In this document: positions 23,275 to 35,801 of the stretch, in pieces
Layout of the letters: each line of letters begins with the position of its first letter
How positions within the stretch are numbered: position 1 is the first letter of the stretch
Source: Portunus trituberculatus
Taxonomy: Eukaryota > Arthropoda > Malacostraca > Decapoda > Portunidae
Direction: 5' to 3'
NCBI RefSeq assembly: GCF_017591435.1
Contig: NC_059269.1
Span: 1,525,980-1,589,979, forward strand
Length of the DNA stretch: 64,000 nt
Position numbers and translations under genes: made by a program
The notes under the pieces: model-generated
What the model saw: the letters and a program-made list of their open reading frames with translations, nothing else
Databases searched by the model: none
Told to the model about the DNA's origin: nothing

Positions 23275-26200
23275 AGTAGTCACCTGCCGCCCGGTGGAAT
23301 ACTCCAGGAGAGGTACTTACGGGGATGTAGGCAGTGCTGCAGACTGAGTGATTCCCGTGTCCTCTCTTCCCGGTTCCTTTGTGGTCTCATTTATACAATT
23401 GAGCAGCTGCAGCCTGCCCTCTAAAGACAACTTCTACTACTTCCTACACTACACTACAACACCTTACACTTTTACACTCTCTTCAAATCAAAATTTAATA
23501 ATGGCTTCACCACGCCCTGCCTCGGAGTCCCCTCTGGGAGGGACCATAAATGTCCCCAGGTCGGACTGCCCTCTGCTGTCGACCTTGGGTGTCTTGACAC
23601 TTCATCTAATACTTTCACTATCAATTTCTGCAACATTCGTGGCCTTCGTTCTAATTTTCAATCTGTGGAACACCACCTCTCCTCTACTAAACCTCATCTT
23701 CTCTTCCTAACGAAACACAGTTGTCTGTGACTACTGACAGCAGCCCTTTTCTGTTCCCTCCTACTTGCTCTATCCTCATTTTCAATCCAAAGCTGGATGT
23801 TGCGCATACGTGCGTAACGACACCACTGCTCTCGTGCCCACAATCTTGAATCTTCAGAATTTTCTACCATCTGGCTAAGACTTCAATGTCACTCTCTAAC
23901 TAAATTCATCTGTGCTGTATACCTCTCACCTAATTCCTCTGACTATGTAAAATTCTTTGACTATTTGACTTCCAAGGTGGAGCACATCTTATCTCACTTT
24001 CCTTTTGCTGAGATCTCCATTTTAGATTTCAATGTTCACCACCAGCTTTGGCTTTCATCTTCTTTCACTGACCAACCTGGTGAACAAACCTTCAACTTTG
24101 CTATCCTTCATGACCTAGAGCAGCTAGTGCAGTTCCCTACCCGTATTCCTGACCGCCTTGGAGACACGCCCAACATTCTTGATCTTTTCCTAACCTCCAA
24201 CCCTTCTGCTTACTCTGTTAAACTTTCCTCTCCGTTGGGCTCCTCCGACCACAATCTAATTTCCGTTACCTGTTCTATCACTCCAGTGCAGCCTCAGGAC
24301 CCGCCTAAGCGGAGGTGCTTCTGGCATTTTAACTCTGCTAAGTGGGAGGAACTAAGGCAGTACTATTCTGATTTCCTTGGGATGATTATTGTTTTCATGT
24401 CAGAGATCCTTCTCTTTGTGCCGAGCGCATAACAGAGGTGATTATCTCTGGCATGGAGCTATACATTCCTCATACTTTCTCTAACCCTAAAGCTAAAAAG
24501 CCTTGGTTTAACTCTGCTTGTTCTCGTGCTGTCAATGATAGAGAGGCGGCTCACAAACGGTTCCGTAGCCATCCAACTGCTGAAACTCATGCCCTATATA
24601 TTTCTGCCCGTAATCATGCCAAATCTATTCTCCAACTTACTAAAACTCTTTCATCAATAGAAAATGTCAAAGTCTTTCCAATTCTAACTCCTCTCGAGAT
24701 TTCTGGCATCTAGCCAATAATATCTCTAACAACTTTACTTCTTCGTCTTTCCCTCCTTTACTTCATCCAGATGGCTCTACAGCTGTCTCTTCTTTTCTAA
24801 AGCTGAACTCTTCGCTCAAACCTTTGCTACCAACTCAACTTTGGATGATTCTGGGCATATTCCTCCTACTCCTCCACCCTCTGACTACTTCATCCCTAAA
24901 ATTAAAATTCTTTATAAAGACGTTTTCCTGGCCCTCTCTGGCCTTGATTCTCGGAAGGCTTACGGTCCGGATGGAGTCCCTCCTGTTGTTCTCAAAAACT
25001 GTGCTTCCGAACTCGCTCACTGCCTGGTCAAACTCTTTCATCTGTGTCTCTCTACTTCTATTTATCCTTCTTGCTGGAAGTTTGCTCACATTCAACCTGT
25101 CCCTAAAAAGGTGACCACTCCAATCCTTCTAACTACCGCCCTATAGCTTTGATTTCCTGCCTTTCTAAAGCCTTTGAGTCTATCCTTAATAGGAAGATAA
25201 TGAGGCATCTATCAGCTCACAACCTTCTCTCTGATTGCCAGTATGGTTTCCGTAAAGGCAGATCTACTGGTGATCTTCTTACTTTCCTAACTGAATCTTG
25301 GTCATCCTCTTTTAGGGACTTCGGTGAAACCTTTGCTGTCGGCCTTGACATATCGAAAGCCTTCGATAGAGTCTGGCACAAATCTTTAATTTCTAAACTA
25401 CCCTCCTACGGATTCTATCCTTCTCTCTGTACCTTCATCTCCAGTTTCCTTTCCGATCGTTCTATTGCTGCTGTAGTAGACGGTCACTGTTCTTCCCTAA
25501 AACTATCAACAGTGGTGTTCCACAGGGTTCTGTCCTATCACCCACTCTCTTTCTATTATTCATCAATGATCTCCTAAATCTGACTCAATGCCCTATCCAC
25601 TCCTATGCTGATGATACCACCTTGCATTATTCAACAGCGTTCAACAGACGCCCAACCCAACAACAATTAAATGACTCAAGGCGAGATGCTATAGGACGCC
25701 TAACTTCTGATCTTTCACTTGTTTCTGATTGGGGCAGAAAACCTGGTTTTGTTCAATGCCTCAAAAACTCAATTTCTACAACTATCTACTCGACATAACC
25801 TTCCAGACAACTATCCTCTCTTCTTCAATAACACTCAACTTCCCTCTCCTCTACATTAAACACACTCGGTCTATCCTTCACTAAAAATCTAAACTGGAAA
25901 TTTCACATCTCTACTCTTGCTAAATCAGCTTCCAAGAAGTTAGGTGTCCTGTGGCGTCTTCGTCCATTTTCTCTCCTCCCAGCTGCTTGCTCTGTACAGG
26001 GCCTTATCCGCCCGTGTATGGAGTATGGCTCTCATGTCTGGGGGATCCACACACAGCTTTACTAAACAAGGTGGAATCTAAAGCTTTTCGTCTTATCAAC
26101 TCTTCTCCTCTAACTGACTGTCTTGATTCTTTAAGTCACCGCCGCAATGTTGCATCTTTATCTGTCTTCTACCGCTGTTTTCATGCTGTCTGCTCTTCTG

Positions 26201-26545
26201 AACTTGCTAACTGCATGCCTTCCCCCTCCTGCGGCCTCGCTGCACAAGACTCTCTACTTCTTCTCATCCCTATTCTGTCCATCTTCCTAATGCAAGAGTT
26301 AACCAGTATCTTCACTCCTTCATTCCCTACACTGGTAAACTCTGGAACTCTCTACCTGTGTCTGTATTTCCACCTGCCTATGACTTAAACTCTTTCAAAG
26401 AGGAGTGTCAAGACACCTCTTACGTTAACTGGACCCTCCTTTTAGATTTTTTGTTTTCTCTTTCTCCTACTTTCCTCTTAACAGGGCCTGGCAACCAGCG
26501 GGATTTTTTTTTTCCAACACTTTGTTTTCCCTTGGCCAGTGCCCT
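23275..26545 (+). mobile_element. LINE family L2A copy 2, near full length
   Basis: The 5' UTR begins near 23280. The coding part runs from endonuclease (SINFCNIRGLRSN near 23610) to the C-terminus at about 26400. A 3' UTR with TTTTCCCTTGGCCAGTGCCCTT matches copy 1. No clear poly-A tail is left. It sits inside R3 copy B and about 1.1 kb of copy B is missing across it. Confidence 0.85.
23610..26440 (+). pseudogene. L2A copy 2 endonuclease-RT polyprotein, broken
   Basis: The endonuclease is at about 23610-24290: NIRGLRSN, TKPHLLFL, then LDFNVHHQLWLSS and GSSDHNLISVT (the usual GDFN is LDFN here). The linker shows PKAKKPWFNSACSRAVNDRE and YISARNHAKSIL. RT spans about 24880-25640: RKAYGPDGVPPVVLKNCASE, SCLSKAFESILN, QYGFRKGRSTGDLL, GLDISKAFDRVWH and HSYADDTTLH. 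The tail keeps GSHVWG, LLNKVESKAFRLINS and YTGKLWNSL. At least six frameshifts split it, several at runs of A, T or C. It would be the element's replication protein; this copy is not translatable as it stands. Copy 1 at 14 kb matches its second half. Confidence 0.85.
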
Positions 26546-28273
26546 TGTAATGTATACCGGTCTGTAATTTAAAGGTTCTTCCTTCCTTCCGCTCTTATAT
26601 ATGGGAACCACCTCAGCTCTTTTCCACTCCACTGGCACTGTTCCATTTTCTATTGAGCATTTTATGATGTTGTATATTGGACTTGCTAGTTCTTCCCTAC
26701 ATTCTTTCAGTATTCTGCCTGAGACTTCATCCGGTCCCATTGCCTTTTCCTCATCCAATTCCGTCATCAACTTTTTATTTCAAGCTTGGTTACTTTAATC
26801 TCTTTCATATAGACAGTCTCTCTATTACCCTGTGGTCTTTCAAATTTGGATTCCTTAGTAAAGACCTCATGAAATTTACTATTTAACAGTTCTGCCATAC
26901 TTTTGGGTCTTCCACCATTCCGTTTTCTCCTTTTAACCTTTCTATTGTTTCTTTTTGTCTTATTTTTCCATTTATGAATCTGTAGAACAATTTTGGTTGT
27001 TCCTTACATTTTCGACAATGTCCTTTTCATAGTTCTTTTCTTCTTCCTTTCTCACCTTAGCATATTCATTTCTTGCTGTTTTGAAGTTTTCCTTATTTTC
27101 TGGATTTCTGTTTCTTCTCCACCTTTTCCATGCTCCATCTCGTTTCTCCTTTGCCCTAGCACATCTTGCATTAAACCAATCTTTCTTTCCTTCTTCTTTA
27201 GGTCTATATTTCGGAACATATTCCTGACCCCAGTTTTGTATATTTCCAAAAATAAGTTATATTTCTCTTGAACCGTTAATGAGTTTTCCATCTCCTCCCA
27301 GTTTACGTTTTAAAATAGTTCTTGAGATTCTCAATATCAGCCTTTCTGTAATTTAATCGGTCTCCTTTGTATGATTCATCTCTATCTTCCTTTCCTTCTT
27401 CTATATCCATCTCTAATATTACATGGTCACTCTTTCCCAATGGGCACTTGTATCTTATATCATCGTTAATTGGTATATCCCTTGTAAAACTAGGTCTAAT
27501 CTTGCCGGCTCATCGTTTCCTCTGAATCTTGTGTTTTCCTTTACTCTTTGGACCATCAAATTATCTATCATTAGGTTCAGGAATCTATCTCCCCAGGCAT
27601 CTTCCCCCATACCACTTTCATAATTTTCCCAGTCTACCTCCTTACAGTTGAAATCTCCTACCAATATCACTTTTCTCCTTTCCTTAATGATTCTTGTAAG
27701 ACTCCTTATTGTGTCATCTATCATGTCTCTATATTCTTGGTTAGTCCATGAGTTTGTTTTGGTGGCACATATGTTCCAATGATTGTTAACTCCTTTTTGT
27801 TAATATGCATCTTAACATACAGTATTTCTGATTTTCCTTCCCCAAACTCCACTTGATTTACCACTATCTCCTTCCTTAACATCATCATGACTCCTCCTCC
27901 TCCTTTATCACTCTGTCTCTCCTCCATATATTATACCTTTTATCTATGTCTATTTTATTGCCTCATTTAACTTTGTTTTCACCAGGCATACAATATCTGG
28001 TTCTTCTTTCTTTATGTAATCTCTTAATTCTAATTTACTAGATAAAATCCCATCTATGTTTGTATACATCATTTTAATCTCTTGTTCTTATCATTTTTAG
28101 TTAAACTTGCTCCATTCTTTTCTCTTCTTTCTCTTTTATATACCATTTCCTTATCCTGTCTCCTATAATTCTCCAAAAAAATGCCTTCTTCTCCTCCTCT
28201 GACCTTTCATTATTTTTTCTCTTGCTTCTGCCACCAGTTCATTGTGTCTCTTCCTTTCCTCCTCGTTTCTATA

Positions 28274-28322
<49 letters not shown>

Positions 28323-29240
28323 TTGCAACCTTCTGTTTCTCTGAGTTTCGTTTTTCTATATAGTACTTCTGCTGCTGCTTGTGATTTTAGTAATATCTTA
28401 ATTGGTCTCACTGTTCCTTCTTGATATGGTCCCATTCTATGGATTTCTTCTACTTCCTCTTCTAAGTTCTGTCTATCCTCGTCATTCAGATGTTTTAGTA
28501 GGTCTTTTACTGATTTCATTTCGTCTTTTTCCTTCTTGGTCTATATTTAACATTTTTTCTTTCAGTCCAAAAATAATTACACTCTTCTTTTTTCCAATTT
28601 CTCTTACTAAATTTTCTTTTTCTTGAGGACTCCTATCATTTTGCTTGTCATATTTTCATCTCTTTCTTTTAACTGTTCTTGAAATACTTCTTGAAATGAT
28701 TCCTTGTCTTTCTTATCTTGGATTCTCCATGCTTGTACTTCTTTTTAATCACGTCTTGTACTCTTTCTTCTTCTTTGTTAACTAGATCTTTTAGCTTTTA
28801 TTTTTCTTTCTCGGCTTTACCGAGTCCTTCTTCCATCAATTTCTTATAGTTCGCTATTTGGACTTTTAATTCTTCATTTTCGGTTCTTAGCCTAGTTTCG
28901 TTTTCTTCCACTCTTTTATCCTTTCTTTCAATTTCTGGAGCTCTTTATCCTGTTCTTCATTCTCTTTCATTCCCATACTCTCCTTTATCAATTTATCTAA
29001 TTTCGTTCGATAGTCAAGACTCTATCAAATAGTGAAGTTTGCGTATCAAAGCCTTCAAATTCTTTTCTCCCTCACCAACATTGTCATCATCAGCTTTCAT
29101 TCTTTCCTTGTCACATACCTGCATTTAGATGGAATATCTTTCTCACTCATTATTATTTAACACTGTATTCATGAAAAAAAAATGAGTCCACACTTATCGC
29201 CCAGGCCACTGTAAACCCAAACAAAGGTAGTGAAGATCAG
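26546..29240 (-). mobile_element. R3 LINE copy B, 5' piece
   Basis: It resumes in RT finger sequence (EEPLNYRPV, VPVEWKRAEVVPIYKSGRK, EEKAMGPDEVSGRILKECRE) and continues through the post-endonuclease linker and endonuclease (VILVGDFNCKEVDWENYES) to ORF1 with ATG at 29150. It is subfamily 1, closely matching copies E and G. ORF1 holds an expanded (TA)n at 28279-28320 where E and G have only TATATATATATC. Frames are broken by homopolymer indels. Its 5' end meets the (GT)n tail of copy C. Confidence 0.85.
28279..28320. repeat. (TA)n expansion inside R3 ORF1
   Basis: About 21 TA units replace the short TATATATATAT of other copies at the codons for KDIYIKK. Confidence 0.95.
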
Positions 29241-29261
29241 CTGATTCTGATTCTCCTTCCT

Positions 29262-29263
29262 CT

Positions 29264-29339
<76 letters not shown>
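29262..29339. repeat. (GT)n at the 3' tail of R3 copy C
   Basis: About 36 GT units run without a break into TATTTACCTAGTTG, the end of copy C. Confidence 0.97.
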
Positions 29340-29341
<2 letters not shown>

Positions 29342-30760
29342 TTACCTAGTTGTAGTTTTACAGGGCCTGGGCTTTATGCTCGTGTGGTCCTGTCTCCATA
29401 TCTACACTTATCCAATTTTCTTTAAAACTATGTACACTCTTTGCTGACACCACTTCCTCACTCAAACTGTTCCAAGTCTCAACACATCTTTCTCATCTCT
29501 CAGACATCTTCCTTCCTTAGTTTCTTACTATGCGATCTTGTGCTTCTAAGTCATATTCTTCTCTCAGGATCAGTTTCTCATTATCCACTTCATCCATTCC
29601 GTTAATCAATTTATAAACTTGTATCAGATCCCTCTCTCTTCTCTGCTCCAAGGTTGGTAGATCCATTGCCTTTAGTCTCTCCTCATATGCCATCCCTTTA
29701 AATTCTGGAACCATTCTTGTAGCCATTTTTGTAGTCTCTCTAATTTTCTTATGTGTTTCTTTTTATGAGTCCACACAACTCCTGCATATTCCAATCTAGG
29801 TCTTATTTTAGTACTTATCAATTTCTTCATCATTTCCTTGTCCATATAGTGAAATGCTACTCCAATATTCCTTAGCAAATTATGTCTCTCTGAAAATTCT
29901 ATCAATATGGCTTACCGGTTGATTATTTTCTTCCATTGTCACTCCCAAGTCCTTTTCCTTTTTACTTTTTCTAGTTCTACTCCATCTCCCATCTTATAGA
30001 TTCCCACTGGTCGTCTTTCACTTTTCCCATTTCCATGACATGGCTTTTGTCCACATTGAATTCCATCTCCATTTTTGCTCCATTTCCAGATCTTGTTTAA
30101 GTCTTCCTGTAGTATTTCACAATCCTCTTTTTGTTTAATGACTCTGCACAGTTTGCATCATCCATAAACAGATTTATGTAGCTGTTCACTCCCTCTGGCA
30201 TGTCATTTTATATATGAGAAAAAGTATTGGTGCCAATACTGACCCCTGTGGCACTCCGCTGTCTACTGTTCTCCACTTGGACTTCATATCTTTAACTATG
30301 TCCTTATTTCTCTCCCCTTAAGTAATTCTTCATCCATCTCAATGTGCTTCCTTTTAAGCCACCTTCTCCTCTAACTTCCATAGTAATCTTTCATGTGGCA
30401 CTTTGTCAAAGCCTTTTTAAATCTAAATAAATACAGTCAACCCATCCTCTCTCTCTTGTACTTTATCAACTATTCTAGAGTAGAAACTCAATAAATTTGT
30501 CACACATGACCGACCTTTTCTAAAACCAAATTGGCTATTTGATAATATTTTGTTGTCTTCAAGAAACTCAATCCATTGCTTCTTTATTACTTTTCACACA
30601 TCTTGCATATTACACTAGTTAGTGATACCGGTCTGTAATTTAAAGGTTCTTCCTTCCTTCCGCTCATATATGGGAACCACCTCAGCTCTTTTCCACTCCA
30701 CTGGCACTGTTCCATTTTCTATTGAGCATTTTATGATGTTGTATATTGGACTTGCTAGTT
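29340..30760 (-). mobile_element. R3 LINE copy C, 5'-truncated
   Basis: It contains the 3' UTR, the C-terminal tail (MVPEFKGMAYEERLKAMDLP, YKLINGMDEVDNEKLILREE) and RT back to the finger region (IKCSIENGTVPVEWKRA). It stops abruptly at CTTGCTAGTT, followed by T12 and a (GT)n. It is subfamily 1, like B, E and G. Multiple indels break the frames. Confidence 0.85.
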
Positions 30761-30767
30761 TTTTTTT

Positions 30768-30822
<55 letters not shown>
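30761..30822. repeat. T12 and (GT)n at the 3' tail of R3 copy D
   Basis: A T run is followed by about 25 GT units, then GTATTTACCTAGTTGTATTT, the doubled 3' end unit of copy D. Confidence 0.95.
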
Positions 30823-30824
<2 letters not shown>

Positions 30825-32372
30825 TTACCTAGTTGTATTTACCTAGTTGTAGTTTTACACTTTTTTATGCTCGTGTGTCCCTCTCCATATCTACACTTAT
30901 CCAATTACTTTACTTAAAAGTGTACACTCTTTGCAGACACTACTTCTTCATCTAAACTGTTCCACGTCTCAATACATCTCTGGAAATTATATTTTTTAAT
31001 ATCTCTCAGACATCTTCCCTTTCTCAGCTTTTTACTATGCGATCTTGTGCTTATGTCATATTCTTCTTTCAAGATCAGTTTCTCATTATCCACTTGGTCC
31101 TTTCCGTTGATCAATTTATAGACTTGTATCAGGTCTCCTCTCTCCTTCTTTGTTCTATTGGTAGATCCATAGCCTTTAGTCTCTCCTCATATGTCATCCC
31201 TTCAATTCTGGACCATTCTTGTAGCCATTTTTTAGCCTCTCCAATTTTCTTATGTGTTTCTTTTTATGAGTCACACACTCCTGCATATTCCAATCTAGGT
31301 CTTATTATAGTATTTATCAATTTCTTCATCATTTCTTTGTCCATGTAGTGAAATGCTACTCCAATATTCCTCAGCAAATTATATGTTTCTCTAAAAATTC
31401 TATCAATATGGCTTACTGGTTGATTGTTTTCTTCCATCGTCACTCCTAAGTCCTTTTCCTTTTGACTTTCTCCAGTTCTACACCATCTCCCATCTTATAG
31501 ATTCCCACAGGTCGTCTTTCACTCTTTCCCATTTCCATGACATGGCTTTTGTTCACATTGAATTCCATTTCCACTTCTTACTCCATTCCCATATTTTATT
31601 TAGGTCTTCTTGCAGTATTTCACAATCCTCCTTTTGCTTTATAACTTTGCACAGTTTCGTATCATCCGTAAACAAATTTATGTAGCTGTTCACTCCTTCT
31701 GGCATGTCATTAATATAAATGAGGAAAAGTATTGGTGCCAATACTGACCCTGTCACTCCACTTTCTACTGCTCTCCACTTGGACTTCATATCTTTAACTA
31801 CTGTCCTTATTTCTCTCCCCCTCAAATAATTTTCTATCCATCTCAATGTGTTTCCTTTTAAGCCACCCTTCTCCTCTAACTTCCACAGTAATCTTCATGT
31901 GGCACTTTGTCAAAGCCTTTTTAAATCCAATAGATGCAGTCAACCCATCCTCTCTCTCTGTACTCTATCAACTATCTAGAATAGAAACTCAATAAATTAG
32001 TTACACAAGATCCTTTTCTAAAACCAAATTGGCTATTTGATATTAATTTGTTGTCTTCAAGGAACTCGATCCATTGTTTCTTTATTATTCTTTCACACAT
32101 CTTGCATATTACACAAGTTAGTGATACTTCTGTAATTTAAAGGTTCTTCTTTCCTTCCTCTTATATATGAACCACCTCAGCTCTTTTCCATTCTTCTCAC
32201 TGTTCCATTTTCTATTGAGCATTTTATGATGTTGTATATAGGACTTGCTAGTTCTTCCCTACATTCTTTCAGTATTCTGCCTGAGACTTCATCCGGACCC
32301 ATTGCCTTCTCTTCATCCAGTTCCTTCATTAACTCTTTTATTTCAAGTTTGTTACTTTAATCTCTTTCATAT

Positions 32373-32378
<6 letters not shown>
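30823..32378 (-). mobile_element. R3 LINE copy D, 5'-truncated
   Basis: It contains the 3' UTR, tail (INGKDQVDNEKLILKEEYD) and RT (GSVLAPILFLIYINDMPEGV, LFTDDTKLC, where FADD is expected). Wording places it in subfamily 2 with F. It has many more small deletions than F, often at CG or GG (for example GATACTTCTG for GATACCGGTCTG). The 5' side ends at a long poly-T on the plus strand. Confidence 0.85.
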
Positions 32379-32425
<47 letters not shown>

Positions 32426-32456
32426 CACATTCACTTCATTTTTTTTTTCTATATGA

Positions 32457-32513
<57 letters not shown>
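32379..32513. repeat. Long poly-T tracts (two blocks)
   Basis: Blocks of about 46 and 53 T are separated by a short TCACATTCACTTCATT...CTATATGATAC spacer. They sit at the 5' truncation point of copy D. Confidence 0.9.
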
Positions 32514-32895
32514 CTTTTCTCATAAGTCCTCTTCTCCACACTCTCTACTATTTTCTTCCTCTTTTCTTCTCTTTTGAGATTTCTATCATTTTTCTCCTAT
32601 TTTCTCTTTTCTTTCTCCTTATCACCTCTGAACCTCTTCTTCTTTTTTTCTCTCACATCACAGTCAAGACTTTTATCATCTCCTTTAGTTTCATGTTAAA
32701 AACCCGCCTGTTTATCTTTTTTCCAGCCTCAAACTCTCAATTGTCATATTTCTCTTTGTGTATTTCTCTATTTTTTCACTTATCTTCTCCATATCTTCTC
32801 TCTTAGAGAAAGAGAGAAAAAAAAAAAATCATTTCTGATATTTTCATCCCATGTCTTCTCTTAAAAGATAAAGAGAACAAAAGAAGAAAAAAAGA

Positions 32896-32901
<6 letters not shown>
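32514..32901. other. Pyrimidine-rich unassigned stretch
   Basis: T/C-rich on plus until about 32800, then A/G-rich (GAGAAAAAAA, AAGAAGAAAAAAAG) before a (GT)n. I see no coding or family signature; it may be degraded poly-A/T sequence. Confidence 0.4.
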
Positions 32902-32943
<42 letters not shown>

Positions 32944-32955
32944 CTGTGTGTGTAT
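32902..32955. repeat. (GT)n at the 3' tail of R3 copy E
   Basis: About 20 GT units, the word TACCT, then GTGTGTGTATTTACC. The interruption TACCT equals part of the end unit TATTTACCTAG, so the tail itself seems to have been shuffled. Confidence 0.9.
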
Positions 32956-32987
32956 TTACCTAGTTGTAGTTTTACAGGGCCTGGGCT

Positions 32988-35772
32988 TTATGCTCGTGTG
33001 GTCCCGTCTCCATATCTACACTTATCCAATTTTTCTTTAAAACTATGTACACTCTTTGCTGATACCACTTCCTCACTCAAACTGTTCCAAGTCTCAACAC
33101 ATCTTTGGAAACTAAATTTTTAACATCTCTCAGACATCGTCCCTTCCTTAGTTTCTTACTATGCGATCTTGTGCTTCTAAAGTCATATTCTTCTCTCAGG
33201 ATCAGTTTCTCATTATCCACTTCATCCATTCCGTTAATCAATTTATAAACTTGTATCAGATCCCTCTCTCTTCTCTGCTCCAAGGTTGGTAGATCCATTG
33301 CCTTTAGTCTCTCCTCATATGCCATCCCTTTAAATTCTGGAACCATTCTTGTAGCCATTTTTGTAGTCTCTCTAATTTTCTTATGTGTTTCTTTTATGGG
33401 GAGTCCACACAACTCCTGCATATTCCAATCTAGGTCTTATTTTAGTACTTATCAATTTCTTCATCATTTCCTTGTCCATATAGTGAAATGCTACTCCAAT
33501 ATTCCTTAGCAAATTATACGTCTCTCTGAAAATTCTATCAATATGGCTAACTGGTTGATTATTTTCTTCCATTGTCACTCCCAAGTCCTTTTCCTTTTTA
33601 CTTTTCTAGTTCTACTCCATCTCCCATCTTATAGATTCCCACTGGTCGTCTTTCACTTTTCCCATTTCCATGACATGGCTTTTGTCCACATTGAATTCCA
33701 TCTCCCATTTTTGCTCCATTTCCAGATCTTGTTTAAGTCTTCCTGTAGTATTTCACAATCCTCTTTTGTTTAATGACTCTGCACAGTTTCGCATCGTCCG
33801 CAAACAGATTTATGTAGCTGTTCACTCCTCTGGCATGTCATTTATATATACGAGAAAAGTATTGGTGCCAATACTGACCCCTGTGGCACTCCGCTGTCTA
33901 CTGTTCTCCACTTGGACTTCATATCTTTAACTATCGTCCTTATTTCTCTCCCCTTAAGTAATTCTTCATCCATCTCAATGTGCTTCCTTTAAGCCACCCT
34001 TCTCCTCTAACTTCCATAGTAATCTTTCATGTGGCACTTTATCAAAAGCCTTTTTAGATCTAAATAAATACAGTCAACCCATCCTCTCTCTCTTGTACTT
34101 TATCAACTATTCTAGAGTAGAAACTCAATAAATTTGTCACACATGACCGACCTTTTCTAAAACCAAATTGGCTATTTGATAATATTTTGTTGTCTTCAAG
34201 AAACTCGATCCATTGCTTCTTTATTACTTTTTCACACATCTTGCATATTACACTAGTTAGTGATACCGGTCTGTAATTTAAAGGTTCTTCCTTCCTTCCG
34301 CTCTTATATATGGGAACCACCTCAGCTCTTTTCCACTCCACTGGCACTGTTCCATTTTCTATTGAGCATTTTATGATGTTGTATATTGGACTTGCTAGTT
34401 CTTCCCTACATTCTTTCAGTATTCTGCCTGAGACTTCATCCGGTCCCATTGCCTTTTCCTCATCCAATTCCGTCATCAACTTTTTATTTCAAGCTTGGTT
34501 ACTTTAATCTCTTTCATATAGACAGTCTCTCTATTACCCTGTGGTCTTTCAAATTTGGATTCCTTAGTAAAGACCTCATGAAATTTACTATTTAACAGTT
34601 CTGCCATACTTTTGGGTCTTCCACCATTCCGTTTTCTCCTTTTAACCTTTCTATTGTTTCTTTTTGTCTTATTTTTCCATTTATGAATCTGTAGAACAAT
34701 TTTGGTTGTTCCTTACATTTTTCGACAATGTCCTTTTCATAGTTCTTTTCTTCTTCCTTTCTCACCTTAGCATATTCATTTCTTGCTGTTTTGAAGTTTT
34801 CCTTATTTTCTGGATTTCTGTTTCTTCTCCACCTTTTCCATGCTCCATCTCGTTTCTCCTTTGCCCTAGCACATCTTGCATTAAACCAATCTTTCTTTCC
34901 TTCTTCTTTAGGTCTATATTTTGGAACATATTCCTGACCCCAGTTTTGTATATTTCCAAAAATAAGTTATATTTCTCTTGAACCGTTAATGAGTTTTCCA
35001 TCTCCTCCCAGTTTACGTTTTAAAATAGTTCTTGAGATTCTCAATATCAGCCTTTCTGTAATTTCTTTGTATGATTCATCTCTATCTTCCTTTCCTTCTT
35101 CTATATCCATCTCTAATATTACATGGTCACTCTTTCCCAATGGGCACTTGTATCTTATATCATCGTTAATTGGTATATCCCTTGTAAAACTAGGTCTAAT
35201 CTTGCCGGCTCATCGTTTCCTCTGAATCTTGTGTTTTCCTTTACTCTTTGGACCATCAAATTATCTATCATTAGGTTCAGGAATCTATCTCCCAGGCATC
35301 TTCCCCATACCACTTTCATAATTTTCCCAGTCTACCTCCTTACAGTTGAAATCTCCTATCAATATCACTTTTCTCCTTTCCTTAATGATTCTTGTAAGAC
35401 TCCTTATTGTGTCATCTATCATGTCTCTATATTCTTGGTTAGTCCATGAGTTTGTTTTGGTGGCACATATGTTCCAATGATTGTTAACTCCTTTTTGTTA
35501 ATATGCATCTTAACATACAGTATTTCTGATTTTCCTTCCCCAAACTCCACTTGATTTACCACTATCTCCTTCCTTAACATCATCATGACTCCTCCTCCTC
35601 CTTTACCCACTCTGTCTCTCCTCCATATATTATACCTTTTATCTATGTCTATTTTTATTGCCTCATTTAACTTTGTTTCCACCAGGCATACAATATCTGG
35701 TTCTTCTTTCTTTATGTAATCTCTTAATTCTAATTTACTAGATAAAATCCCATCTATGTTTGTATACATCAT
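32988..35772 (-). pseudogene. R3 copy E ORF2 (endonuclease-reverse transcriptase)
   Basis: The likely start is ATG 35772 (MMYTNIDGILSSKLELRDYI); an open lead-in extends to 35877. Stop TAA is at 32990-32988. Endonuclease: DIVCLVETKL, WRRDRVGKGGGGVM, GTYVPPK and the active-site stretch matching GDFNCKEVDWENYE of copy B. The linker has KDWFNARCARAKEKRD in the intact frame of copy G. RT: EEKAMGPDEVSGRILKECRE, PLNYRPVSLTSVICKMCEKV, FGFRKGRSCVTNLLSFYSRI, then SGVPQGSVLAPILF and an ADD box seen best in copy G (LFADDAKLC). The tail is EENNQPVSHIDRIFRETYNL, PRLEYAGVVW and SFKEKLDKCRYGDGTTRA. Several one-base indels break it; comparison with G and C shows most are unique to this copy. Confidence 0.85.
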
Positions 35773-35801
35773 TTTTAATCTCTTGTTCTTATCATTTTTA
35801 G

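Noticed and set aside
26601..26886. Plus-strand frames conserved in copies B, E, F and G (for example MGTTSALFHSTGTVPF)
   Set aside because: They are antisense shadows of the R3 RT and recur only because the LINE copies are near-identical.
32245..32806. Phe- and Lys-rich frames around the poly-T blocks
   Set aside because: Pure homopolymer translation.
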